Assembly (NCBI RefSeq): GCF_047495875.1
Contig: NC_092458.1
Span: forward strand, 8,670,439-8,734,438
Reading direction: 5' to 3'
Length of the DNA: 64,000 bases
DNA from: Pithys albifrons albifrons
Taxonomy: Eukaryota; Chordata; Aves; Passeriformes; Thamnophilidae
In this document: positions 1 to 14,423 of the stretch, one piece after another
Layout of the letters: the number at the start of each line of letters is the position of its first letter
Numbering within the stretch: the first letter of the stretch is position 1
Notes under the pieces: model-generated
Seen by the model: the letters and a program-made list of their open reading frames with translations, nothing else
What the model was told of the DNA's origin: nothing
The model's database searches: none
Program-made: the position numbers and the translations under genes

Positions 1-15
1 TGTGTGTGCGCGCGT
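1..15. repeat. (TG)4(CG)3 alternating purine-pyrimidine tract
   Basis: The window opens with four TG dinucleotides followed by three CG dinucleotides, then a T-run. This is strict alternation of purine and pyrimidine and contains CpGs, which are rare elsewhere here. It is probably the end of a longer TG/CG microsatellite cut by the window edge. Such tracts can adopt Z-DNA, but that is general knowledge and is not shown here. Confidence 0.7.
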
Positions 16-3000
16 TTTTTATCCCATTTTTATCCTGTTTTTATGCTCAAACATTTAAACTTTGAAATTGAGCTTGCCCAGTGTATTTAAGCACTCAGGA
101 ATTTGCTGCTGATGACGGTCCAGCCTGCCCAGTGGTGAATCCCGCAATGGCAGATGTGCTATTTAACTACATCCAGCTATATGCTGTCCATTTAGACAGA
201 GATTTGCCTTGCATGCAGAGGGAGATCTTTCCCACACATGGCATTAGCTGATGATAAGGTCCAGATCTGACATGCTTAGAGAAATTTCCCTTGAAACTGA
301 AAATTAAATTCTGGCAGTCAAAGGCAAAATAAATTAGTAAGCTGAAAACACATTCAAAATTAACTCTGATTTTCGAAGAGATATCTTTTGGCAAAGTTCA
401 TTTTTCTATCAACCTGACTTTTTTTTAAACATGCAGTTCACTATTTATTGAGCAATAATAATTCCACAGGTCTGAAAATCTACTGAATGTTCTTGAAACA
501 ACCAAAACATACAGATGTGAGAAAAGTGTGAGTTGGTACTGATTTATTTAGCATGAAAACATATTTGTATCAAAGTGGATGTCTACAGCTGAAAAGTCAA
601 AAACATCTGCAAATTTACACTCATTTCTCTTCAGTCACATTTGTGTGCATTATAGGCACATTTAAAAATGGACATTTGCATGCATTTTATCAATATTTAA
701 TATAAGTGTAATTTCTCAGTGTAAAAGGTTCTTCAGCTGTTTTCTCCTAAGTATTGAGATAAATGTGCCACGAAGGGTTGACAACCCCCTGTGTCACGAT
801 CCAGCCATTTCTACACTTGCCACCCTGAGCTGCAGAGCATCAGCATGCTCTCTGCTTGGTATCTTGAGGGAAGAGCATCCCCAAAATGTGGCGCCTGAGC
901 AGTGCAATGCGGTGTGCCTGAGAGGCATAACCCTGATGTGGTGCCATGAGCTGCCCGCGGCAGTCTCAACACCTCCCGCTCGTGTCACAGGCTGCTGCTA
1001 CCGCAGCAAGGAGGGTCAACAAGAACAATGAGACAGATGTTTAAAAATTCACGTCATATGGCCATGGATCTTTAGGCTTGCCAGTCATATCAGCAGTGTC
1101 TGCATGGCCCCTCTGCAAAGTACTGCCCTCTGCAAGTGGGTGGGTGAAGATGCAAGGCTTGTCTTTATCCCCTGCTGCAATTTTCTCGTAGTGCTTTCCA
1201 CCGAGTTTGGGACATAATACATGCACACGTGGGAACACAGCCAAGTCATTCAAGGGGAAAAAGCAACCCCTGGAGCAGACCAGTTTAAAAGTTCCTGGTT
1301 TTGAAAGGCACTGCAGCAAGAGCAGGTGCTTCCACTCACACAGACAGGAGCTAATTGCAGGATCGGCTCTGGCCTACAGGCTCTCTTTTTTATGGTTATG
1401 TCCACAAAGTCTTTGACTGTTCTCTTTAGTTAGTGACCGCACACACAAAGAGGTCTTTCATTAGCAGTGCTCTGTAGGAAGCCAGGGCACGGAGTAAATG
1501 ACACCTTAATGTTCCCTTTCAAAGCTAGAGTGGTTTGACAATGACGCTTGTTAGCATACCATTGTATGTTCCTCCTGCCCGCCTTCCTCCAGCTTGCAAT
1601 TAAGCTTACATACGTCTAAGATAAAGCTTGTCTCCAAACCTTTGGCAGTAATTGCTCATAAGTTACTTTGGGAAGATGCAAGGGCAGAGCTTTGTTTCAA
1701 GAGCGTGGCTCCAACTCCATGTTACAGCAAGTGGTGATTAACGCCCCTCCACCACCAACAGAGGGTCCTGCACCCAGTGCCTGCAGGGGCCAAGCCCTGC
1801 GGCTGTGCAGTGAGCAGGAAGGAAAACTCAGCAAGAATTCAGGGGTTCCGTTTATTGAAAAGAATTAACTTTTTGTTTCTGGAAAGTCCAATGGAATTTT
1901 TAATGTCCAGCCGTAGGTGTGATGCTGGTTTAAACCTAAGGTGCAAGTCAGATCTCTCTGTTCTTCCCACTTGCAATATCAACATGTGTGACTTTGTGGC
2001 CCAATGGAGACAGCGTTATTCTATCCTGTTTAATTGGCTACTGCAGTTCGCTAATTCTGTTCCAGAGGTTTCTGTGTCTTTGCTCGTTAAGTACAAAGCA
2101 AAGAGAGAAACAAAACCAGCAACTGTCACAAAATCCTATTTTTTCCATTACCTCTGTGCCCTAAACTGAACTACATTACTGGCAGTTGATGATGGAGAAG
2201 TTACAGGCATTACAGCTCAAAGTATCAGTAAGTATGAAAATGAGCATTGCCCATCCTTGAAAGCAGGGGCAGTTTTCCCCATAGGCCCTGCTTTCCTCTA
2301 GAAAGTAATCTCTGTTTTACCCAGATTAGTGAGGACAGAGTTGTGTTGGACTGCATGAAAAACAGAAGGCAAGAATAACAAAAACTATGCTTGCTGAGTC
2401 ATGTGCAGGGCATGTTTACTACTGCAGACCAAATATATCTCAATATTTTCATCATTATTCAATTTGAGGCTCTAGTGATACTTTACAAAATGCTCTTAGT
2501 TTTGACAGTTCAGATTATTAAGGAGGATTTTATGTACCCAGCCTAGTTTGAATGATGTGACTACAAATGCTTGAAAACAAAACACAGGGGGAAAAAAAAC
2601 AGAAAAAAGAGGAAAAGCTCATGAGTGAATATTAAATAAACATATTTCAGTGAATACTCATGAAACATCTTTAGAATCATGGAAAAAGAAGGTAGTTTTT
2701 ATCACTTTTTTCATGGATTTTAAGTTACATTCTATATAACAAATACAGGCTGCTGGAAACGTGATATAAATATTTTAATTTTAGTTCTGAGGAAAAATGG
2801 TGGGGGGTTGGGTTCGGGGTTTTTTTTAAGCTTGCAAAATTAGCATTCACAAATCCAGACAGCCAGGTGTTTTGTCTGTAAGAGATAAGTATCTCATCTC
2901 TCTCCCAGCTCTGTTTGACAGATGAGCACTGTCCCATCACTTTCAAGGCACATCAGCCAAATTGAGATTTTCCAGCTGCATCCTTTGGAGCAGATCAGTA

Positions 3001-6000
3001 AAATGGTGCATGGGAAGTATACCTGAGTAAGGTAGTTGTCTAAAGCATTGTTGGAGACACCTCCATTTGGAGAAAGCTAGATACAATCATATGACACAGA
3101 TCACCCTAAGTAAGAGCTGAACTATAGCTACATGGCCTGTTTTCTGTATCAGCCAAGTCAACTTAGGATACTTGCTTTCCTTTTGCCTTCCCCCATGTTC
3201 TCAGCAATATACATTAAGTTTTCTGACACCTTAGAAGGGCAATAGTCATCCAGATGACTAGCCTGCACTAGGTCTCAAAGTGCCAGAGAGTTTAAACAAG
3301 GTAATTATTGGAGATAAACACACAGAAGAAGGAGCAAGTGCTGAAGCTGTGCTCTGTTTGGCTATGTTTCTGGTGGGTCCTTCCCGGTATGTCAGTGTTG
3401 TATCTGTCAGGCATTCAGCACTAAGTCTATCCTCTAACCTGAGCTTTAGCACTGCTAGCAGAAGCCAGCTGCCACCACTCCTCATTTTCTTGCAAAAGTT
3501 TTGGTGTGCACAGCTCTGTTCACAACCCAGGAAGTAGCTGGGAAATCTACTAAGTTTTGGTAGGCAACCACAGGGATGTTTCCCAAGTATTTGTGGTCCA
3601 ACACCCATCTACAAACCAGAGGAGACAGTACTATCAGAGTCTAGATGACAGAACGGTTAGTGATTTCAGTCTATGAGAGATTGCCTTTTAATTTCAGTAG
3701 TACCAGGTTTAACAGAGCTTCTGTCTTGACATAACCTTATAACTATCCAACTGGTTGTGTAACATTTGTTCTGTTGAAGATATCCTGGCAACTCAGCCAG
3801 GAGAAGGCATTATGCTCTGGTTGTATTCTCATTTGCACAGGCTCATTGGGGATGTCCCATTCCTCTGTCTCACCCTTCCTCAACGTCACGATATTCCTCA
3901 GACCCCCTTTTTCCATCTTATTGTTGCCTCTCAAGCCTTGCCGGAAATCTTTATCTTAACACCTCTTGACACATCTGAACTACCATATTACTGTCAGACG
4001 TTCTGGTCATTCAGAATCCATCAACTTGTGGCATATTCCTGCAAAATGATGCATCATTCATGTATTGCTTTGACAACTTGGCACTGGGCAACTAAAGTCT
4101 ATTTTTTAAAGTGCTAAAAATAATTGTTCTTTTTGTTGTGAAAATCAGGCTTAAGCTGTGCTTCTATGCTAGGAACGTGTAGGGCTTCCTGGAGGGAGCT
4201 GAGATTCGCTCCTGCAAGGCTATTTTTAGAACATCCAAGACAAGTTCCATAAACAAGTACTAAATAGAATTTTTTGCAAGTGGAAAGCAGTGCTTTATAG
4301 CACACTTGATCCCTCTTTTTTCTGGGTTGATGCTCCTTTGCTGTTGAAACTTTCTTCACAAGAAAATGAAGAGCTGTTTGGTGGCAACAAGTTCTCCATC
4401 GTCTCTCCACCTTTTTTGTCTTTGCTCTTTGATGGCAAATACACTCCTCTTGCATTTTCCAAAGATATTCCAGGTCTGGGTTTTATGAACTTAGGTCTAT
4501 TTTCTTTTGTAGTATTTCCAACAGTCTGCTCCCCTCCAGGAACATGGCGCAAAAGACAGATGCAGACTGCATGCAGTGGAAGTGACCATACTGCTCTAAT
4601 AATAACCTGGCAAACAAGGGTAGCTGTGAAGCACAGAATGCCTGACAGAATGGCAGGACTTCCTTTTCAAGTTATCAGTGACTGCGAGAGGAATCCTATC
4701 TCCTTCTCCTTCCCCCACATCTGACTTCTACTAAATAAACGTCCCAGGAAAGAGCTAGAGCAGGCCACAAACATCTCTGCTCCTCAGAGACTGATGCTGC
4801 AAATCCCACTTTTTAGCAAGGTTGAATACAGAGCTGTACTATTTGCTCTTTCTTGCAGGGCATATTTAAAAATCATTCCCCAGCAGCAAAAGCAGTAGCA
4901 CATTATGCTGGCCTCCAACGGGATGCTTCCTGTAAAACAGCCAGGAGGCTTGTCTACAAAATATTATGGAACTAGAAGCGCCCAGCAGTATGTACAGATC
5001 AGAAGAGGACTGTTTGCCTACCAAGCTTTCCTACAGTGGTGGTGTCAGTTCAGTTCTCAGTGCCTTTGTATGCCTATGGATCTCCTTCAATAACTTGGCT
5101 CCCTCATACTGCCATTCTTCCCCTAATGCTGCAGGCTCCAACAGGGCATCCTTGAATACATCAGAACTTGATGATACACAGGATAAAACACCTTCATGCC
5201 ATTTGCTGGTAATTTCCTTCATTACACAAGCTGTTTGCCTGGCCAGCTGGGAGTTTTTCCTCCAACACCTGCAGTGCAAATTCTCCTGCTGATTGCAGAG
5301 AATTGAATCACACATTTCTTACGGGTGATTTCTGCTTTTGCAACTGGCCCAACCTCTTAGGAAGAATGCTCGTTACATCAATAAAGACAAGCTATGCAGT
5401 GTGGAAACTCCCTTCCCATAAAACATAAATGTTTTCCTTCTAAACTGACTTGCGAATATTAGGAGTGAAAGGTGAACCATCACTCCCAAGCAGTAGCCTC
5501 ACCAGTACATCTGTGAAGAAGTGGCTTTGAAAGTTGGTCATCTTCACATCTATAGTTCAAGGTTAAACAGAGGATGACTGAAGCAGTGGAAAAGAATAGT
5601 CAGTAAATATAAACATAGAGTTAGCAGGATGAAAAGGAGAAACAGAGCTTAGAAATGTTCACTAAAAATTTAGTGTCGCTAGGAATTGGGAGCATATGTA
5701 GGAATCAGCAAAGCAGAGGTGGTAAATAGTTTGTTATGGATATTTTCACTTTTATACTGACTTTTATATGAATACAGCATCATGAAGAAGCTCTGGCCAG
5801 TTTTCACATCCCCATGGTGTCAGGCAGAAGACCAGAACTCTGATTGTGAGCACTCACCCAGCATTTCTGGAAGGCTCCTGCTCAAGATCTGAGATGCAAG
5901 TTGCAAACTTTTTCATGTGGCTGCAAGGTATGTTACAGAGTCTAGGGACATCAGAGCATGGGTTACTTTGCTGTGCAAAAAAAGCAGGTGTGTGATTCAT

Positions 6001-9000
6001 GGAACAAGCCTCTCAGTCTCCTCCTGTTTGTTGATAAGGAATTCAATGTCAGCAGCTGTAGAGCAGTACTTTGGTGCATGTCAATACAAAGACATGAAGG
6101 AGGGCTGCTCTTAATAACTCCATTGTTATCTCTTGCAAATTTTTTGTCCAGTAGTTAAACACCTGATCCACAAATAATGCAAGGCTTGGGTTGGTTTTGG
6201 TTTTTTTTCATGCACACCTTATTTTCATAGTTTTTTTCCCCCATCCAGGTTTCTAAGCTTTTCCTTTTAACACTTCTGTCTCAACTTTTGGCAACACCTG
6301 GATCACATATTTAATTTGCTTTTTATCTCAGCAGCTTGTAAGCTTTAAACAACTGACACACTCCATCAAAGGAAGAGAAAAACCAAAACAAGAACCCCAT
6401 TAACCTCTGTTACCCATATAAACTAATTAACTTTAACCCCTCCCCAATTATCCCTGGAGAGGGGAACTGCTTTTATAAGCTTCCTGCTCTTTTTCGCCTC
6501 CCCTCTCCATGGTTGCTTGCCTCGTTCCTGAGGAGCAAGGTGCTGACATGCCCCCATCTGTGGCTGCCCTTCCAGCCCTGAGGGCTCTGCAAACACTGGG
6601 CTGCTGCGAGATGCTGAGCTCTGCATCCCTGCTCGGCCATAGTCCCCTTCAGGTGCCCAGGGCAAGAGACAGAGGCCACTTTCCACTACAACTCTTGGTC
6701 ACACGTGGTTGTTCAGTCCACGGTCAAGGGTGGTGACCCGTATTTTCTGACCCTGGATTACATTTCAGGTTTTAAATGGGCTTCCTGTCTGCTGATTAAA
6801 GCTTATTTGTTCAAAGCAAAAAGATTAAAAAGAGTAATTATAATTCTGCTAATTTATGTGATTCTTCATGCTAAACCATGCCTGCATGCATAGACATCTG
6901 TGAGCACACGTGCCTGGGACAGTTTTTGTGTGCATTTGTTTTAAACCTATGCCAGCAGTGAGGGAGACAAAGATTGTTAACTGGCTGCTGTTAGTTCTCT
7001 CTGTGCCATATATATGTCAACATGCACAGTGGTTCTTCCCTTTTCATTAAGAACTAGCTAAAAGCAGAAAGGTATTTCAGTATGCTAAGCTCTTGCTTTT
7101 GAATTGTTATTCAACAAGTAACCTGGCATGAAAGGTGAGAGCAACTCTGGCTATCCTATCCAGCTCCACACAGCATTTTTGTCATCTCTTTATCAAATAT
7201 AGTCAGGTACACATTTCCAAAGCACTGTATACTGAAGACATACATTGTGCATGTGGAAGTGAGTAAAGTGGGCTGATTGATTATATGCAGGTGAAGGGGG
7301 TCTCAGCAAGAGTCCAATAAAGCAGAAGGCAGCAAGTAGGGGAAACTGTTCCATGCTTGCAGAAGAGATAGATTAATAGCAGGCCTGAGACTGTAACCAT
7401 TGCAATCAGCATCACACAAAACAAGTGGATCAATTCAGATCAAAGTGAGAGGGAGGTACAGGGCTCTCTCAGATCTCTTGGCCACCCTCTCTCAATTGTT
7501 TTGTGCAAAAGAAGGTGTCAGACCAGTCCTGGAAATTGAGTTCCTCTCTGTAGCTGGATGGGCCAGACAGCTAAAACTCAAGGCATGATTAAGAGTTACA
7601 TAGAGGGGCTTTGGACTCAGTCCTAACTTGATCCAAAAATTGCTTGAGGGACTTCTCAACACACTTCATGACCTGGGCCAGGAGAGTTGTTTTGGATTAG
7701 GATTTTAGCAAACTGGACCAGGATCTGTGGTCCTCCAGTGAACACTTACGGAGCACCTAAAGCTGCAGGACACAGGTCAGAAGGGCCCAAATGGCCATGC
7801 CCAAAGCACAGGGTCTGGTCAACTTCATCCTAACAATGTTAATCATAAAAATATCCATTTCTCTAAAATATTCAGCTAGCACATTTTGAGGGGCAAACAA
7901 GTATTAAACTGTTTTTTCTCCTGAAAAATACTATACACAGGAACAGGTTTCTGGACAGGCTTTACAAAGCTCTACAGAGCCCACAAGGTTTTACTTTTGG
8001 TTTTGTTACTTTCCCATTATCAGCTGAGCAGCACTGCAGCAGAAGCCTGCTTTGCCTTCCTTTCTATGGGGTTGACTCAGGTTAATTTTATACCAGGGTG
8101 CATGACACTCTAGTAGTACTACTTAAGTAACTAAAAAAATAAGAAGTGAATATAATATGCAGGCATTACAGAAGTGGCCTGCATTAGAGAGAGTCTAGCT
8201 TTGATGTGCCATCGTGGCTACAGGAAGTCTCTCCCCACTCCATCTGTATTAGTGAATTTGAACACTTTTTTTCTAAGGATGCAGAACTGATCTAAACCCA
8301 GGTGCTCCACCCAGCCTACGTGAGAGCATTCTTTCAAAAGATAGCTGCAATCCCATGCTCCTCGTTTTCATTCTTGCCTATCTGTGGTTCTCCTTTCCTG
8401 CCCCTGGGATCAGCCCGGTGGTGCTCAGTGCACTGATGACTGGAGGTGCTGTGGGAGGGAGCAGCAGGGTGGCCACTGGGTGGTCCTACCATGTAGGATA
8501 ACCACAATGCCCTGGTGCCTGCCCGCAGGCTGGTGCTGCTGGGGTCTGGCCAAAGCAGCCCTCTCCTTTCCCCCCAATGGTCTCTCTCACAGTGCAAGGG
8601 CTTTCCCAGTTTCTGCCTACAAAATGAGCATCCTCATCTTTTGCTCCTTACTCTGACTCCACGTGAGAGTGCAGCAGCAGCAAAATTAAGGCAGCAGATT
8701 AGAAATTCTAAAAATTTTCAGTACTCCCTCCCCAACCTCCTCTTTGGGAAGCTGCTTTCAATCACTTTATGTACTGAAAACAAACATGAAAGGAAAAACT
8801 CTACTCTGCCTTCAGTTGTCAGAGCAAAAACTAGAATTCCCTGAGCTCTTTTCAGAAGTGCTAATATTCTCCCCTAGGCCTTCATTATATCGCACACAGA
8901 TCTGCAGTCCTCTGCACACAGGCAGGGAGGGAACAACCTTAAAAAGTTAGGCTGCAATATTTATTTATTTATTAAAAATAAAAACAAAATTTGCCAGCAC

Positions 9001-9095
9001 CAGTGAACAGCAGATCAGAGTGCAATAAAAAAAAGGGAGGTTATGATTCCAGCATTAATCCAACAGGCAATGTTGGGGCGGTGTGATGGAGACCC

Positions 9096-9109
9096 CTGAG
9101 CCGGCTCAG
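9096..9109. repeat. 14-bp perfect palindrome
   Basis: The sequence CTGAGCCGGCTCAG is its own reverse complement and includes one CpG at its centre. It stands alone in ordinary sequence, and no neighbouring element explains it. It may be chance or a dyad protein site. Confidence 0.5.
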
Positions 9110-11761
9110 AGGGAATACCACTGATGTGTCTGGGTCCTCTTCCTCCAGCCTGGCACATGCATGTCTCAAGGCAAACAAACTTTGGTTTTGTAGGCATCCA
9201 GTTCTCCTTCCCTTGTTTTCAGCACTGATCTCAAACTTCTCCTGGCTGTTTAAACTGAGAAAAATGGTGTGCTCCCTGCTCCTTGTGCAAGATGCCAGAT
9301 GCATAGATTTCTTCTGTTCTCCCTGCAAAGCACTTTGATTTTGTCAATGGCACCTCTGCTTCCAGTCTCAGGAATACCATTTGTTTGAAATGTGAAACTG
9401 AATTTTTTTCAAAGGGAACAAAGAGTCTTTAAAATAAAAATTTCAATTGGGATGCATTTGTGATTGAGGAAAACCTCCTTTGGTAGTGAGGTACTCAAAA
9501 GACAGAGTAATTCAACCCAAACACGAATTGAGGACCAGGCAATGGGACAAGCAGCCAGTGAGTGAAATTTCTCAATATTTCTCATCTCCTGTCACCCACT
9601 TATGAGCCCCTGTATTGTTTTTTAGCATATTACAATCATGGGTATTGACTAGCAACAAGACTGCACTGGCAGCACCCTCGCTACTGGAATAACTCCAGCA
9701 CAGAAATGGCATTCATAGCACACTGCCAGCGGCCAATGACATCAGCCCCCTTGATTTGTAGATCACACTTTACAGCATATAGAGATTTTTTGTCTCTCAC
9801 TTTATTCACACTGTCTAAAGAAGAGAAAGAAAAGGAAAAAAATAGTCTGAAACATTACTGTATTCAGGCCTTAAAAAGGCCCCCACTATTGGAGCACCAA
9901 TCTAGTTGGGTTTCTCAAACACCCTGGGAAGACATTAACCCTACTGTACCATTGCAGGAATACAATGTGTTTGGAAATGAAGATTCACTTGGATTTTACT
10001 TGCTAGCCCAGAGCATCTTTTAGCTTTTCTTCAAAGTTATGTGTATTAGATGAGTCTAAAATGTCAATGTCAACACTAAAGCACTGGGAACAGAGACAGG
10101 AATATGTGAATTGCCAGCCTGATTTAAGCTAAACTTTGGAAACCAGACATACCATAAGACAGATGCCTACACTCATATCAAGGCACCTGCATCAGGACAA
10201 TAGTAGATTTTTCCAAGGACAGGGTATCTTTCACCTGCCTCTAGGAGCCCTGTGGTTAAGAATTAGACCAACCGCTTTCATATGCTATATAAATGTTAGG
10301 ATATCAAACTAGAAGCCTATGTTTAGGATGAACCTTCCAATCTTAGAAGCTGAAAGTATTTTTATTGTTGTGACTCTTGAATCAGTTGGTTGTGCCAGTA
10401 CTGGAAAGCATTGGTCAATTCTAAGTCTATGCAGCTGCCATCCCAAATATCTGAGCCATTTTTCCACTATCTGGGATTTGAGTGGTTTAGCAGGTACTAC
10501 CATCGGTTCTTCTACAACTTCTGATGTATTAGAAAGGGTTAAGACAAACAAACTACTTTGAAAACTGGTATTTTGCGTACTGCTTGTTGCTGAGCATCTA
10601 ATAAGAGAGCCAAGTTTGTGTTCACTTGCCTCACTGGAGTAATCCTGAGCAAATCAATAACATAGTCAAGATACAGCCATGCCATTCACATGGAACGTGT
10701 CAGTTCAGCTAGAAGTATAACAGTGCATTCCTCAGTCTGTTTTCCAAAGCCAAAGAATTTTTAAGCACCATTATAGCACTGAATGCATGCCATGAAACAC
10801 ATGTAATACACCCCCGCAGTCCCTTCCCTTTTCTCTTTGCTGGAGATAAAAATCACTGTGAAGCCGAACAAATAACAAACTATATTGTTTTCTGATCTAT
10901 ATCATGCCCATAATATTAACCCTCCATCCTGAAAATATGTTCAAGACGTGAGGCATCAATAAAATAACTTATTTTTTTTAAAGACTACTCTTTGGCATGA
11001 CCACCTACCTAGAGTATTTGCCTCAAATGATCATAAAGTACTGATTATCATTTTCTGGCTCTTCTGTTAGATCAATTCTGGTTGACAACTCCTCTCAGCT
11101 AGTCTCTTCAGTTGATTAAGTTTACTGTTTCAACTGAGATACAGCAGAGGTAGTTCTCATAAGGAAAAGTAATTTCTTTTCACGGATGAAGGCTGACTCC
11201 AGACTGAGGAAAAGTGGATGGTCTGCGAGGGCAGAAATGAAATGGTCCTTCTACTGAACTTGTAGAGCCCTGGCCAGGCATAGTGGCTGCCACTTCAGAA
11301 AAGCAATGGGTAAATAGGGAAGGTATTTCCAAGGAAGGGAGTGAGAAGCATCTTCTCCCACTGGTGAAGCTGATACTTTCAGCCATCCAGGCTCCACAGG
11401 AACAGCAGATCTGCAGATCTCCCCATCTCAACTCTTCACCCAGATTTGGCCTTGTTTTTGCCAGAAGCCTTTACTTTTGAAGCAGCAAAAATCATTTTTG
11501 CCTTGCTGCTGAGCAAAGTTAGTTAGTCCCACAGACCAGATTTAGAAAAAATGGACGAGTTTTCAGGCACTTAAGTGTTTCTTATTCGATTAAGCTATTT
11601 TCCACAAGTAGAACATGTTCAAATAACAGAATACCCTTTAAAATGGGCAACAAACCCAATTAACTGACAGGATCTAAAAGGACAGGGCCAAGAAGGGGAG
11701 ATGAGGTAAAGTAATAAACTGCAAAACTGCAAAAAAACCTTGCATAAAATGACAGAGATTT

Positions 11762-11774
11762 GGGGGGGGGGGGG
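11762..11774. repeat. 13-G homopolymer
   Basis: An uninterrupted run of 13 G follows TTT in AT-rich sequence. It is one of three long G/C homopolymers in the window; the others are at 50325 and 59389. Confidence 0.9.
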
Positions 11775-13550
11775 TGTTCTCAGTGGGAAAGGAGTGACAG
11801 AGGCAACAGGGAATTGTTTCTCTACATGTTAAGACCTGCTTAGTAAAAAAACCCTATTGGATATCTGTTTAACAGGTACCAGTGGCAAAGTATGTCTGTC
11901 CCAGTGGGTTCCCCACTTCGTCAGTATTCAAAATTAGAGGTGTCTACACCTGAAGTGGGATCTTAGAGTCAGTCATCTCATAGCTCGTACAAACCACCTG
12001 ATGTGCTTTGACATCCCTGCTGCGAGATGTGGGCAGCTTTGCTGAGGACCCACTCAAAGGAAGCTGTATAAACAATGTTTCAAATGCTGTTTTTGCAAGG
12101 TCAGCAGCATAGGACAACCAGAGTGCAGCATGCAGAGATACCCTTATTGGAATGAAAAAAACAACTCACATTTTTACTGCATGTAGTACACAGCTTGCTA
12201 CCCAATGGAAAGTTCAAAGTCAAGATGTGATTGATACTCTTCAAGAATGCCACAAAGGAAAAGAGGCCCTGCGCTTGACCAGGATACCCCAGGCCCAGCA
12301 AGAAGGTTTTATTTTCCTGTGGTTGAGGGTAAGATAACTGTGATGTATCCAGCTGACAAGGCTGTCAGAGAATTTCCCCAAGGCAGGCTCTGAGCCCACA
12401 GACTCCACTGGGCAAGATAAACAGATGTACCAAGCACATACTGAGATCTCCATGAGTATGCTAATCGTGCTTTACATTATGTCTAGGAATAATCCCACCA
12501 AGGTTTATTGTATGGATGCAATGACCTAGATACTTGCCAGTAATTCAGTAGAAGGCAGAGCCTTATTCTGCTAAATTTACCAGGAGAATGCCACAGCCCT
12601 ATGAAATCACCAGGTGTCAGGTTTGATAAATGAGGCCAGCTCTTTATCGTTAGGTATAACCTTGGTTGGGCAAGAAAAGAGGCACAGTGAAAGGGGACAG
12701 ACTCAGGAGACATACAAAAGAAATAATCTCAGCACATCTTCATGTCCTCCTTATGCCAAATTTGCCTTCAGCCTTCAGTGTCTTCCTTCTCCTTGCTGCC
12801 AGCCACAAGCAGGGATGAAATAATCAGGTTTATCAGATGAACCTTATTGAAAAGAACATCTGTTTGGAAGTGTACCTTTTCAGTAAGGCTAACTGACTGT
12901 TTCTAGGATGGAGTGCTTTTTAAAAGGATGATGTGAATTTGACACTAAAACTGAAATGAAAATAATTCATCTTTTATCGTCTCTTAGCATGACAGTAGAC
13001 AGGAAAACAACAGGGTCAGCAACTGACTTTATGCTGAAAAATTAATGTTTCCTAATCTCTCCTTTGCTTTTTACCTTCCATGTGCCTGATAACTCAGCTC
13101 AGGGTCTGCTGAAGACAGAAGATTATTTATCTGAAAGTTGCAATCCCTTAATTAATGCTAATGGACACACAGGTGGATCCTGCCATAATTAGTCTGGCTC
13201 TCTTAAAGTACTGGAGAAAATAGACTGTTCCACATATAGGCTGCTGTTACAACAGATTGACAAGGAAACTGCAAAACTACTTAAATGGAGATAGGTCTGA
13301 ATCCTGCTCCATTTCTACTTATGCCTCTCTAGTGATGAGATACAGTGGTGTAAGCCCTGTAATTCAGTGATGGGACTGTTTTGGTTAAGATGCTGATTTA
13401 GTTAGATATGCTTATATTCTGCAGGGGATTCAGAAAACCAGGAAAAAGGCCATTCAGCATCCCAAGAGGGCCAACACATTCAGAATTCGGAAAGATTAAA
13501 CCCAGCAGTGATAGACAGCTCCAATGAGTATTTTTAAATGGCAGCTTGCC

Positions 13551-13597
13551 ATGCAAATGATGAACTGTGTGGATTTTATTAACTAACTTTTAGTTAA
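13551..13597. promoter_or_regulatory. POU octamer and 19-bp dyad (possible regulatory element)
   Basis: A perfect POU-type octamer, ATGCAAAT, lies at 13551-13558. Twenty bases downstream is an interrupted palindrome at 13579-13597, TTAACTAA-CTT-TTAGTTAA, with perfect 8-bp arms. Both are seen directly. The octamer is the known core for POU homeodomain factors. Any regulatory role is inference, because AT-rich DNA produces such matches by chance. Confidence 0.25.
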
Positions 13598-14423
13598 TTT
13601 ACTGTCCAGTGGGATTCAACAATCAGGAGACTAAGCTTTTCATGTGACTTGAAATACAGCAACAGCAAAGCCTAGGTAAGCATATTCCCAACATATCTTT
13701 CAACAGTGTGAAATAGCTTGAGGAAAAAAAAATAAAGCAGACTCTCTAAGTTGTGTCAAACTTTGATGTTGTTCCTGAATCCTCCTAAAATACTGTGGCT
13801 TAAATCCTCACTCCCATGGCGGTACCAGAAAGGGTCTTCATGGACTCCTGGGCTCCCATTCCACTTGGAGTGGAATTCCAGTTTTCTGCTCCATTCTTCC
13901 TGCTTGTCTTGCTTGCTCAGTCTGCCTCTGTCCTTCCCTTTTAGCTCACACATTAGTGCAAATCCCTTCCAAATTAAAAATTAAAGACACTAAAATCAAT
14001 ACAAACCTCAGAACTAACAATTTCTGTACAAGCCTCATTGTTCATTCCTTTGCCTTGCTTCTAATCCTTTGAGTTCTTGCTTTTGTGGTTTCTACTTCTC
14101 CCATGTCAGGGATCCTTTATGCCAAAGGTGCCAGATTATTAGGAGTGGTACGCAGGCTTTGTTGGGAAGAGAAGAGTAGTAACCTGTAATCAAGTGCCCA
14201 GATGCAGTGCAGGACTGAGGAGACAGCTGAGGTTTTCCTGGTCTGCAGGCAGAATTTCAGTCTCAAAGGAAGAAATGCTGCAGTTGTCTCATTCTCAAAG
14301 CTGTAGTAAAGATCAGTTTCCAGATAATATGGCAATATGGTCTCTCTTACTGGCCAAAGATAAACCTCCCACTTTGCCTACCAGAAGAACACAAGCATTG
14401 GTTCAGCATTTGGAGTCCCTGAG

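Larger units (their letters stand above)
16..14423. other. unique AT-rich DNA, no gene recognised
   Basis: No open frame here resembles a known protein. The longest frames are about 130 codons or fewer, lie in no consistent phase, and usually lack an ATG start with good context. Base composition is AT-rich with few CpGs, apart from somewhat GC-richer patches near 6500-6700 and 8380-8600 that produce chance frames on both strands. I see no CR1 or LTR fragment in this stretch. Small items are listed separately: a 14-bp palindrome at 9096, a 13-G run at 11762, and an octamer plus palindrome at 13551-13597. It could be intron or intergenic spacer. An unrecognised small exon or lncRNA cannot be excluded from sequence alone. 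Confidence 0.6.
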
